Positions 7,983 to 15,165 of a stretch of 23,398 nucleotides of DNA are shown one piece after another. Made by a program: the position numbers and the translations under genes. Source of the stretch: Leptospira ognonensis (GTDB taxonomy: Bacteria > Spirochaetota > Leptospiria > Leptospirales > Leptospiraceae); the NCBI RefSeq assembly GCF_004770745.1, contig NZ_RQGD01000042.1, positions 1 to 23,398 on the forward strand, in the 5' to 3' direction. Within the stretch, counting starts at the first letter, position 1, and each line of letters begins with the position of its first letter. The notes under the pieces were generated by a model. It was given only the letters and a program-made list of their open reading frames with translations, did not search any database and was not told where the DNA came from.

Positions 7983-9394
7983 TTCGTAACTCCTTTTTCT
8001 AATTCAAATTTCGTTCCCAATCTTCCTAAGATCGCAGTCGCAGCTGCCACTTCAGGGCTGACGAGATGCGTTCTACCGCCACGACCCTGCCTGTTCTCAA
8101 AATTTCGATTGGATGTTGAGGCAGCCCGTTCCCCTGATTGCAATTGGTCATCATTCATCCCGAGACACATCGAACATCCTGGATGCCGCCATTCAAAACC
8201 TGCATCTAACAAAACTTTATCTAGACCTTCGGCCTCCGCTTGGTGTTTCACTCTTCCTGAACCTGGAACAACGATAGCTTGTACAGAGCTATGTACTTTT
8301 TTTCCCTCAACTACTTTGGCCACTTTTCGAATGTCTTCTAGCCTTCCATTCGTACAGGAACCAACAAATACTTTGTCCACATGAATCTCTCTCATCTTTG
8401 TTCCTGGTTTCAAATCCATATAGGCTAGAGCTGATCTTGCAGCAGAACTCAATTTATCATCTGCCATTCTATCGGGGTCAGGGATTTCTCCTTCAATGGG
8501 AATCACTTGTGAAGGATTTGTACCCCAACTAACCATATTAGCGCATCTGCTTAAATCGATATGTACTACTTTATCAAATAGGGCATTCTCATCTGTTTTG
8601 TGATCCCTCCATTGACTAATGCTACTTTGCCATTGCTCAGAATTGGGAGCAAAATCCCTTCCTAATAGATATTCAAAAGTAATTTCATCTGATGCAATCA
8701 TCCCAGATCTTGCACCGGCTTCGACACTTAAGTTGCATAAAGTCATACGTTCCTCCATGCTCATCGCTCGGATCACATCACCTTGGAATTCGATCACATA
8801 TCCTTGGCCACCCTCCGTTCCAATTTGTGAAATGATAAATAAGGCAATATCTTTTGCCGAAATGGACTCCTCTACCTTTCCATGCAGCTGCACTAGCATT
8901 GATTTCGATTTTTTCATTCTTACGGTTTGGGTTGCCAATATATGTTCCACATCGGATGATCCAACACCAAAGGCTAGGGCTCCAAACGCGCCGTGGGTGG
9001 ATGTATGAGAATCACCACAAGCGATGATGCTTCCAGGCAAAGTTAATCCTAACTCTGGTCCAACAACATGTACAATACCTTGGTCCGGATGATCTACATT
9101 TAATAAGGTTACACCAAATTCTTTTGTATTTGCGACCATCAGCTCCATTTGTCTTTTCGAAATCGGTTCTGCAGATTCTATGCTTCGATTTCTGGTAGAT
9201 ATATTGTGATCGACTACCGCAAAAGTTTTATCCAACCGATGCACTTTTCTATTCTTTTCTCTTAATCCTTGGAATGGCTGTGGTGATGTGACTTCATGCA
9301 ATAAGTGTTGATCGACATAAAGAATGGATTCTTCATCATCCTTTGCGATTTCATGTTTTTCCCAAATCTTATCATATAATGTTTTTGGCTCCAT
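7979..9394 (-). CDS. leuC: 3-isopropylmalate dehydratase large subunit
   Basis: This 471-residue aconitase-family protein carries the [4Fe-4S] cluster. The cluster ligands are visible as C347 (FVGSCTNGR) and C407/C410 (HPGCSMCLG). These are the numbers I recall for E. coli LeuC, which supports the chosen start. Other signature segments are DHNISTRNR and GDSHTSTHGAFGALAFG. The frame extends 20 codons upstream to 9454, but GGAGGAA (minus strand, 9401-9407) lies 6 nt from the ATG at 9394. It forms a two-gene operon with leuD and diverges from a LysR regulator. leuA and leuB are not in the window. Confidence 0.95.
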   Translation of the reverse strand: MEPKTLYDKIWEKHEIAKDDEESILYVDQHLLHEVTSPQPFQGLREKNRKVHRLDKTFAVVDHNISTRNRSIESAEPISKRQMELMVANTKEFGVTLLNVDHPDQGIVHVVGPELGLTLPGSIIACGDSHTSTHGAFGALAFGVGSSDVEHILATQTVRMKKSKSMLVQLHGKVEESISAKDIALFIISQIGTEGGQGYVIEFQGDVIRAMSMEERMTLCNLSVEAGARSGMIASDEITFEYLLGRDFAPNSEQWQSSISQWRDHKTDENALFDKVVHIDLSRCANMVSWGTNPSQVIPIEGEIPDPDRMADDKLSSAARSALAYMDLKPGTKMREIHVDKVFVGSCTNGRLEDIRKVAKVVEGKKVHSSVQAIVVPGSGRVKHQAEAEGLDKVLLDAGFEWRHPGCSMCLGMNDDQLQSGERAASTSNRNFENRQGRGGRTHLVSPEVAAATAILGRLGTKFELEKGVTK

Positions 9395-9465
9395 TGCGAC
9401 TTCCTCCTTTTTTGATTCTAATAAAAGAATAGCAGTTTTGGAGTTATAATGCAAATAAATACAGT

Positions 9466-9497
9466 TTATAGATATTATAACAAAAAATTATAGATAT
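9466..9497. promoter_or_regulatory. Candidate LysR operator: direct repeats between leuC and lysR-type gene
   Basis: TTATAGATAT occurs at 9466-9475 and again at 9488-9497, exactly 22 bp apart, about two helical turns. The first copy lies in a dyad TTATA-N5-TATAA (9466-9480) that fits the LysR T-N11-A box pattern. The second copy is less symmetric (TTATA-N5-AAATT), as is common for an activation site beside a recognition site. It sits 72 nt from the leuC start and 42 nt from the regulator start. Confidence 0.5.
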
Positions 9498-9538
9498 AAA
9501 TTTGTAAGGGATCTAACTCATCAATAAACAAGGAAATT

Positions 9539-10435
9539 ATGGAATTTAAGCAAATTAGAACATTTTTAGAAATAACAGAAGCTGGCACTTTTCAAAAGGC
9601 AGCTAGGTCACTTGGTTTATCTCAACCTGCACTATCCCGACAAATATTTCTATTGGAAAAAGAATTGAAAGTCTCACTAATGACTCGCGGTCCCAAAAAT
9701 ATTCGATTAACAAATGAAGGAGAAAAATTATTAGTATATTCAAAAAGACTGAAAGAACTATGGGAGGAAATTCATGAAGCAATGGATGAGAGAGGCAAAT
9801 CCATTTCTGGATCTTATTCAATTTCTGCTGGGGGAACAGTTTCGGCTTGGATCCTTCCAAAAATCCTAATTCATTTCAAGAAAAAATTTCCCAAAGTTAA
9901 ACTTTCTGTTCGAGAGGGTGATAACTTAGATACTAGGGAATCTTTGTTACGTGGGGATGTGGATATCGCAATTCTCACTTCGCCAGTTTCTATACCTGGG
10001 ATCATAGTAAGAGATTTTTTAGAGGATAAGATTGTTCCAGTTGTGCCTCGGAATCACAGAATCTTACTGAATTCGAAAAATCTTTACAAACAAATGGAGA
10101 AAGAAAGTTTCATTTTCTATCATCCCGCATCATCGATGCAAATCATTATTAATAAGAAACTTAAATCCCTCAAACGAAAATTTACCGCATCGGTGGGTAT
10201 GGAACTTCGTAGCGTGGAGTCTGTATTGAAAAGTATTGAAGCGGGTCTTGGGATAGGATTTCTTTCCAAATTTAGTATCCCATCAAATCTTTCTGCAATT
10301 CCTATCTTAGAATTAGAAATGGAAAGAAGTTTTAAACTCTGTTATCGAAAAAACTCAAGACCCGGGATCTCACTTCTTGCAGAAGAAGTGATCCAGATAA
10401 CAAATACTCTTTATCGTCAGAACGAACGAGGATAA
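9539..10435 (+). CDS. LysR-family transcriptional regulator
   Basis: This 298-residue protein has the usual LysR length and layout. The N-terminal winged HTH is at about 1-60 (FQKAARSLGLSQPALSRQI), followed by a linker helix and then a periplasmic-binding-like effector domain (about 90-290, beginning near SISAGGTVSAWILPKIL). AGGA lies a few nt before the ATG. It is divergent from leuCD, the classic arrangement for a LysR regulator and its target. A pathway intermediate such as isopropylmalate or citramalate is a reasonable effector guess, but nothing in the sequence proves it. It converges with the GST gene, with only 15 nt between their stops. Confidence 0.9.
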   Translation: MEFKQIRTFLEITEAGTFQKAARSLGLSQPALSRQIFLLEKELKVSLMTRGPKNIRLTNEGEKLLVYSKRLKELWEEIHEAMDERGKSISGSYSISAGGTVSAWILPKILIHFKKKFPKVKLSVREGDNLDTRESLLRGDVDIAILTSPVSIPGIIVRDFLEDKIVPVVPRNHRILLNSKNLYKQMEKESFIFYHPASSMQIIINKKLKSLKRKFTASVGMELRSVESVLKSIEAGLGIGFLSKFSIPSNLSAIPILELEMERSFKLCYRKNSRPGISLLAEEVIQITNTLYRQNERG

Positions 10436-10450
10436 AAGTAGCAGCATTTG

Positions 10451-11191
10451 TTAAATGGAACGGTCTAGTTCTTTATAGTATCTGAAAATACCAGAAGTAT
10501 TGAACGGAATCCTACGGGAAGAGTTCCAATATTGTAAAAGTCTTTCATCCTTCAAAAGTTTCGACACTAAGCTTTCAATTTGAGGGAACTTGCCTTCACG
10601 TAACTTCATGGCTTTCGGAAAGGCATAGAGTAAACCATGCCAAGCTTGAAATAAAGATAGATCCGGATAACTAACGGTTTCTCCAAGTAAATAATGGGAT
10701 CTTTTGAGTACATATGCTTTATTAAAATAGGAAAGCCATTTGTCTAGTCTGTGAGTTAAAAACGAAGTAGTTGCATCTACTGCCTCTTTCCTTTGGTCTT
10801 CGTAATAAAGTGCGGTTGAAATCGGGTGATGCGTGTTATGTGTTTCATTTGCTAAATCAGCAATGCAAAGCTGGAATTGAAGGCAAACGGTTTGATCTTC
10901 TTCCGACTTGCCCGCTAGATTTAATCTAGATCCCAGGTAGTGAAGGATACATGCAGATTGCGAAATGTATTTTCCTTTGTGTTCGAGTATCGGCGGAGCA
11001 AAATGAACTGGAAAAATAGCCTCATCCTTGAGTATGTTTTGCATCGAAACGGTTTGATCGGCTTTTTTTTCGGGCAATCGGCAAATGTCCACGTAATCAG
11101 CGCCCGAATATTCAAGAGCGAGTCTAATGAACTCTCCACGTCCAGGCAAATTAGGCCAATAATATAGGCAGTATTCGGACTTTTGACTCAT
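10451..11191 (-). CDS. Glutathione S-transferase-like protein
   Basis: This 246-residue cytosolic protein has an N-terminal thioredoxin-like GST domain (about 6-85) and an all-helical C-terminal domain (about 95-235). The N-terminus YCLYYWPNLPGRGEFIRL resembles sigma/alpha/mu-type GSTs, where the Tyr in the first strand activates the thiol; Y11 would be that residue here. The cis-Pro region appears as FAPPILEHKG, followed by ISQSACILHYLG, where the Ser would contact the glutathione glutamate. The frame extends 45 codons upstream to 11326, overlapping the MFS gene, but GGAG lies 7 nt before the ATG at 11191. It diverges from the MFS-egtBD operon, so a shared role in thiol or redox stress is possible but unproven. 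Confidence 0.8.
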   Translation of the reverse strand: MSQKSEYCLYYWPNLPGRGEFIRLALEYSGADYVDICRLPEKKADQTVSMQNILKDEAIFPVHFAPPILEHKGKYISQSACILHYLGSRLNLAGKSEEDQTVCLQFQLCIADLANETHNTHHPISTALYYEDQRKEAVDATTSFLTHRLDKWLSYFNKAYVLKRSHYLLGETVSYPDLSLFQAWHGLLYAFPKAMKLREGKFPQIESLVSKLLKDERLLQYWNSSRRIPFNTSGIFRYYKELDRSI

Positions 11192-11236
11192 AAATTCTCC
11201 TTGGGAACAAATATCCGCCCAGCCAAAAGGTAAGGC

Positions 11237-11278
11237 TTCTCTATTTCTTTTTTGCTTGGTATTTTTTTTAATAGAGAA
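11237..11278. repeat. 9-bp perfect inverted repeat between GST and MFS genes
   Basis: TTCTCTATT (11237-11245) is exactly mirrored by AATAGAGAA (11270-11278) with a T-rich 24-nt spacer. It lies in the 119-nt divergent region, 46 nt from the GST start and 33 nt from the MFS start. It is a candidate operator acting on both directions, or a hairpin in the MFS leader. Confidence 0.45.
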
Positions 11279-11310
11279 ATTCTTTCGAGTGTAAAAAAAT
11301 ATTGAGTAGG

Positions 11311-12582
11311 ATGATGAATTCTTCAAAACATTCTTCGCGTAAATTCTTCATTCTTCTTACTCTCATCCTTGCCGGAGAGGTGATATTTTTTTTACCATTT
11401 GTCATTCCTCGTATATTTAGACCAACATTACTCCAAGTTTATAACATTACAAATTTCGAATTGGGTACGTATTTTTCTTTGCATGGAGTGGTTGCAATGT
11501 TTGCCTATTTTTTTGGAGGTCCCCTTGCTGATCGATTTTCGGCTCGCCTATTAATTGCATTGGCATTATGGCTTACTTCTTTTGGAGGATTTTTATTAGT
11601 ATTTTTTCCTTATCGAATTGCTCTAACATGTGTATATGCATATTGGGGTCTTACCACCATTCTTATGTTATGGGCTGCTATGATCAAAGCTACGAGAGAA
11701 TGGGGAGGTTCGGATGCACAAGGTAAGGCATTTGGTTATCTTGAAGGTGGACGTGGGTTTTCGGCTGCCATGGTAGGCACGATCGCACTCTTAGTTTTTG
11801 GAAATATATTTTCTAGTGTCGCTATTGGAGATAAGCAAACACAAAGAGTTGACTCCTACCAAGTAGTTTTAATTGTCACTTCCTTTGTTACATTTTTCGT
11901 TGGCATTTTAGTATGGTCAGTCCTGCCAGAAGGGAATCGGGAAAATAAAATCCAATCTCGTTTGACCTGGAAAACTATTTTCAAATTGATTAAACTGCCA
12001 AGCATTTGGCTCCAAGCCATAATCATTGTCTGCGCCTATGTGGGTTACAAAATTACAGATGATTATTCGTTGTATGCCAACCAAGTTTTAGGTTACGATG
12101 AAATCAAATCCGCCGCTTTTGGTTCTTTTGCCTTGTGGCTAAGGCCAATTTTTGCCTTACTATCTGGATTTCTGGCTGACAAATTTAAAAGTTCTCAAGT
12201 GATTGTCTGTTATTTTTTAACAATAGCCACATGCTCTTTGTTAGTATATGCAGGACAAATCAATCAATCAAATTTTGCGATCATTTTTGTTCTTGGTATA
12301 AACTTGATGGGCATTTATGGAATTCGAGGGATTTACTTTTCGATCATGAATATTACAGGTATACCCATCAACGATACTGGCTCTGCTGTCGGTCTCATGT
12401 CGTTTATCGGATTTACACCTGAAATTTTTATGAGTCCGCTCATGGGCTATATTCTAGATAGTCATCCTGGAATCGAAGGCCATCAAATAGTGTTTTTAGT
12501 GCTCTCTCTTTTTGCTTGTTTTGGACTCGTAGCAAGTGTCGCGCTTCATAGGCTCGCTCTTCGATTTGAACTAAAAATTTAG
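11311..12582 (+). CDS. Major facilitator superfamily transporter
   Basis: This protein of about 423 residues has 12 predicted membrane helices. The family loop motif between helices 2 and 3 is visible as GGPLADRFSARLL, with a weaker second copy SGFLADKFKSSQV between helices 8 and 9. A distinctive cytosolic segment, TREWGGSDAQGKAFGYLEGGRG, recalls MFS members near E. coli YihN/YqcE (from memory). The longest frame uses a TTG at 11302. ATG codons at 11311 and 11314 seem likelier, though no strong Shine-Dalgarno marks either. It is the first gene of a same-strand run with egtB (43 nt gap), egtD and a DUF427 gene, so import or export of ergothioneine, histidine or a related betaine is a reasonable but untested inference. 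Confidence 0.83.
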   Translation: MMNSSKHSSRKFFILLTLILAGEVIFFLPFVIPRIFRPTLLQVYNITNFELGTYFSLHGVVAMFAYFFGGPLADRFSARLLIALALWLTSFGGFLLVFFPYRIALTCVYAYWGLTTILMLWAAMIKATREWGGSDAQGKAFGYLEGGRGFSAAMVGTIALLVFGNIFSSVAIGDKQTQRVDSYQVVLIVTSFVTFFVGILVWSVLPEGNRENKIQSRLTWKTIFKLIKLPSIWLQAIIIVCAYVGYKITDDYSLYANQVLGYDEIKSAAFGSFALWLRPIFALLSGFLADKFKSSQVIVCYFLTIATCSLLVYAGQINQSNFAIIFVLGINLMGIYGIRGIYFSIMNITGIPINDTGSAVGLMSFIGFTPEIFMSPLMGYILDSHPGIEGHQIVFLVLSLFACFGLVASVALHRLALRFELKI

Positions 12583-12625
12583 GTTAAACTTCTTTAATCA
12601 TATCAAACAAGGAGTCTAATACCCG

Positions 12626-13807
12626 ATGCAGGAAGCAATCCTACCTGATAGAGATGCAGTGGAGGAATTATTAAAATTATTCCTGAAAACTAGGAATAAT
12701 ACGCTTAGTATCATTGAAAATTTTCAGCCCGAAGATTGCAATTTACAAGCTAGCGAATTTGTGAGTCCCACAAAATGGCACCTTGCTCATACGACTTGGT
12801 TTTTTGAGCATTTTATTCTGATGCCAAATTTTGCTGAATATAAAGTCTTCGATCCATCCTTTGTTTTTTTATTTAACAGTTATTATAATAGTGTAGGAGA
12901 TCGCGTAGCAAGAGACAAGCGGCATCTCATTTCTCGACCAAATCTGTCAGAAGTGATGCAGTATAGAGAACATGTGAATACATACATTGCGACTGTATTG
13001 AATCGATTGCCTGAGAGTATTTTTCCTTTAGTCGAACTAGGCATCCACCATGAAATGCAGCACCAAGAGCTCATGGTTACGGATATGAAATACAATGCTT
13101 TCTCTCATCCCATACCATTTGCTGTGCAAGCAGAATCAGAATTTTTAACTTTTAAGAAATCTCAAGGCAAGAAAAAAATCGATGAGGGTGTCTATAGGGT
13201 TGGTAATTCTGATCCGACAAAGTTTCACTTTGATAATGAAGGCCCGGCTCATAAAACGTATATAGAAAGTTTTGAGATTTCAAATAGTCTGGTACTTGCA
13301 GAAGATTTTATCGAATTCGTAGAATCTGGTGCTTATCAAGATTCACTTCTTTGGCACTCGGATGCATGGTCTCATATCAAATCTAAATCAATAGAAAATC
13401 CTTTGTATTGGAAGAGAGGAAGATCTTCATGGGAACAATTTACCCTCGCTGGATGGAAAGAAATTTCCGAAAATGATCCATTAGTTCATGTTTCGTATTT
13501 TGAGGCAAACGCCTTTGCCGAATGGGCAGGATCAAGACTACCGACAGAGTTTGAATGGGAAGCCGCAGACGTAACATCTGCAGGTTACCTTTGGGAACAT
13601 ACGGGAAGTCCCTATGTGCCTTATCCGAGATTTGAAAAAGGAAAAGGCGACATTGGTGAGTATAATGGTAAATTCATGAACAACCAATACGTGTTACGCG
13701 GAGGAAGCCTTTTTTCACCTGAAGGTCATTTGAGAAGCACATATCGAAATTTTTTTTATCCGACAGACGCCTGGCAGTACAACGGAATCAGATTGGTGAC
13801 AAAATGA
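12626..13807 (+). CDS. egtB: Ergothioneine biosynthesis sulfoxide synthase EgtB
   Basis: This 393-residue non-heme iron enzyme joins hercynine (N-trimethylhistidine) to a thiol donor, gamma-glutamylcysteine or cysteine, with O2. The N-terminal DinB-like domain holds the three-His iron site: H55 in KWHLAHTTWFF, and H142 and H146 in HHEMQHQELM. The C-terminal half is a formylglycine-generating-enzyme (SUMF1) fold, with RLPTEFEWEAA near residue 310 and LRGGSLFSPEGH near 355, ending ...NGIRLV. AAGGAG at 12609-12614 lies 11 nt before the ATG. Its stop overlaps the egtD start as ATGA. It is slightly shorter than typical EgtB, with all ligands intact. Which thiol it uses cannot be decided by eye; no EgtA or EgtC gene is nearby. 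Confidence 0.92.
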   Translation: MQEAILPDRDAVEELLKLFLKTRNNTLSIIENFQPEDCNLQASEFVSPTKWHLAHTTWFFEHFILMPNFAEYKVFDPSFVFLFNSYYNSVGDRVARDKRHLISRPNLSEVMQYREHVNTYIATVLNRLPESIFPLVELGIHHEMQHQELMVTDMKYNAFSHPIPFAVQAESEFLTFKKSQGKKKIDEGVYRVGNSDPTKFHFDNEGPAHKTYIESFEISNSLVLAEDFIEFVESGAYQDSLLWHSDAWSHIKSKSIENPLYWKRGRSSWEQFTLAGWKEISENDPLVHVSYFEANAFAEWAGSRLPTEFEWEAADVTSAGYLWEHTGSPYVPYPRFEKGKGDIGEYNGKFMNNQYVLRGGSLFSPEGHLRSTYRNFFYPTDAWQYNGIRLVTK

Positions 13808-14769
13808 TTCGTAACAATTTGTATGGAATCGATCCATTTGCATCGGATGTAGAGAAAGGACTTTCAAAAAAGCATAAATCCATTTCTTCGAAATATTTTT
13901 ATGACGAAAATGGAAGTCAGATTTTTACCGAAATAATGAATTTGCCAGAGTACTATCTTACAAATTCGGAAACCGAAATTTTTGAAACTCATAAAAATAA
14001 AATTACTGAAAGATATAATGGAAAGATTGTTTTCGTAGAACTTGGCGCAGGTGATGCGACCAAAACCCGCATACTTTTAGAAAAATTGATCGAAAAAGAG
14101 AAGATTCATAAGTATGTTCCGCTCGATATATCCGTTAAGGCTTTGGATCTTTTGAAGGAGAATCTCAGCGATTTTTATTCCAATCTTTCGATTCAGCCCA
14201 TCGAAATCGATTTTTTAGCCGAGCTTCCAGAGTTACATTTCCCAAATCATAGACTCGTCGTTGCTTATCTTGGAAGTTCACTAGGTAATTTAACTGCACA
14301 AGGAAGCATACGATTCCTTAAAAAAATTAATTCAATCTTGAAACCTGGCGATGAGGTTTTTTTAGGACTGGATCTCATAAAAGATCTAATACTCATTAAA
14401 GATGCCTACGATGATATGAATGGTATTACGGCGAAGTTTAATTTGAATTTATTGAAGCGAATGAATGTTCAACTGGGAGCCAATTTTAACCTAGAATCCT
14501 TTTTCCATCATGCATCCTATAATGCAAAAGAAAAGGCGATGCACAGTCATGTCATATCTAAGATCGAGCAAGAGATTTATTTCAAATCATTGGAGAAGAC
14601 TTTTCACTTCAATCAGTACGAAAGCATTTTTCTCGAACGCTCTTGCAAATATTCAATGTCAGACATATTGCATATGGCGCATCTATCGGGATTTGAAGTT
14701 ACAGATCATTTTAAAGATCAGAATGGTTGGTTTATGAATGTGTTTTTTAAGAAAATAAAGGAAGTTTAG
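13804..14769 (+). CDS. egtD: L-histidine N-alpha-methyltransferase EgtD
   Basis: This 321-residue SAM-dependent methyltransferase (Methyltransf_33 family) is predicted to convert histidine to hercynine in three steps, the first stage of ergothioneine synthesis. The N-terminal substrate segment NLPEYYLTNSETEI (about residues 46-59) carries the conserved Tyr pair. The SAM motif VELGAGDATKTRILL is near residues 78-92, and the YLGSSLGNL motif near 155-163. The start overlaps the egtB stop by 4 nt (ATGA), indicating coupled translation. The gene order is reversed relative to the reaction order, which is common. Confidence 0.93.
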   Translation: MIRNNLYGIDPFASDVEKGLSKKHKSISSKYFYDENGSQIFTEIMNLPEYYLTNSETEIFETHKNKITERYNGKIVFVELGAGDATKTRILLEKLIEKEKIHKYVPLDISVKALDLLKENLSDFYSNLSIQPIEIDFLAELPELHFPNHRLVVAYLGSSLGNLTAQGSIRFLKKINSILKPGDEVFLGLDLIKDLILIKDAYDDMNGITAKFNLNLLKRMNVQLGANFNLESFFHHASYNAKEKAMHSHVISKIEQEIYFKSLEKTFHFNQYESIFLERSCKYSMSDILHMAHLSGFEVTDHFKDQNGWFMNVFFKKIKEV

Positions 14770-15051
14770 ATGAAAGCAATTTGGAATGAACAGGTCATCG
14801 CAGAAACAAACGATACGGTCGTAGTGGAAGGAAATCATTATTTCCCTAGGAACACATTGAAGGATGAGTTTATTAAACCTTCTTCTACGAAAACGGTATG
14901 CGCATGGAAGGGAACGGCAGAATATTTTACGCTGAATGTAAATGGAAAGGAAAATCCCGATGCGGTTTGGTATTATGCAAATCCCTCTAAGGCAGCAGAA
15001 AATATAAAAGGTCGCGTCGCATTTTGGAAAGGTGTGGAAGTAACAAAATAA
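14770..15051 (+). CDS. DUF427 domain protein
   Basis: This 93-residue protein is almost entirely one DUF427 domain (PF04248). The recognisable core runs from the N-terminal MKAIWNEQVIAETNDTVVVE through YFPRNTLKDEF to TVCAWKGTAEYFTL and AVWYYANPSKAAENIKGRVAFW. The family's biochemical function is not established to my knowledge. The ATG directly abuts the egtD stop, and AAGGAAG inside the egtD end serves as its ribosome binding site, so it is co-translated with the ergothioneine genes. A helper role in that pathway is an inference from the operon only. Confidence 0.85.
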   Translation: MKAIWNEQVIAETNDTVVVEGNHYFPRNTLKDEFIKPSSTKTVCAWKGTAEYFTLNVNGKENPDAVWYYANPSKAAENIKGRVAFWKGVEVTK

Positions 15052-15071
15052 CTGATTGCATCAACACGAAC

Positions 15072-15101
15072 AAGGAATCCTCCAAGGATCAACGATTCCT
15101 T
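15072..15101. terminator. Hairpin at the end of the egt operon
   Basis: AAGGAATC (15072-15079) and GATTCCTT (15094-15101) pair perfectly around a 14-nt loop, 20 nt after the DUF427 stop and between convergent genes. There is no U-tract, so a factor-independent terminator is uncertain. It may instead protect the 3' end. Confidence 0.4.
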
Positions 15102-15165
15102 AGGCTTACTCGAAAATTCTAACTTAAAAATAAAGTAGGATCAAATACGGAAAAGTTAAGGTATA

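Noticed and set aside
7962..8384. 140-codon plus-strand open frame opposite leuC
   Set aside because: It lies antisense inside the conserved 3' part of leuC, including the iron-sulfur Cys region. Its translation is low-quality Ser/Pro/Cys-rich sequence of no recognised family, so it is a shadow frame.
8619..9008. 129-codon plus-strand open frame opposite leuC
   Set aside because: It is also antisense to a clearly conserved enzyme, with no ribosome binding site and no recognisable domain.
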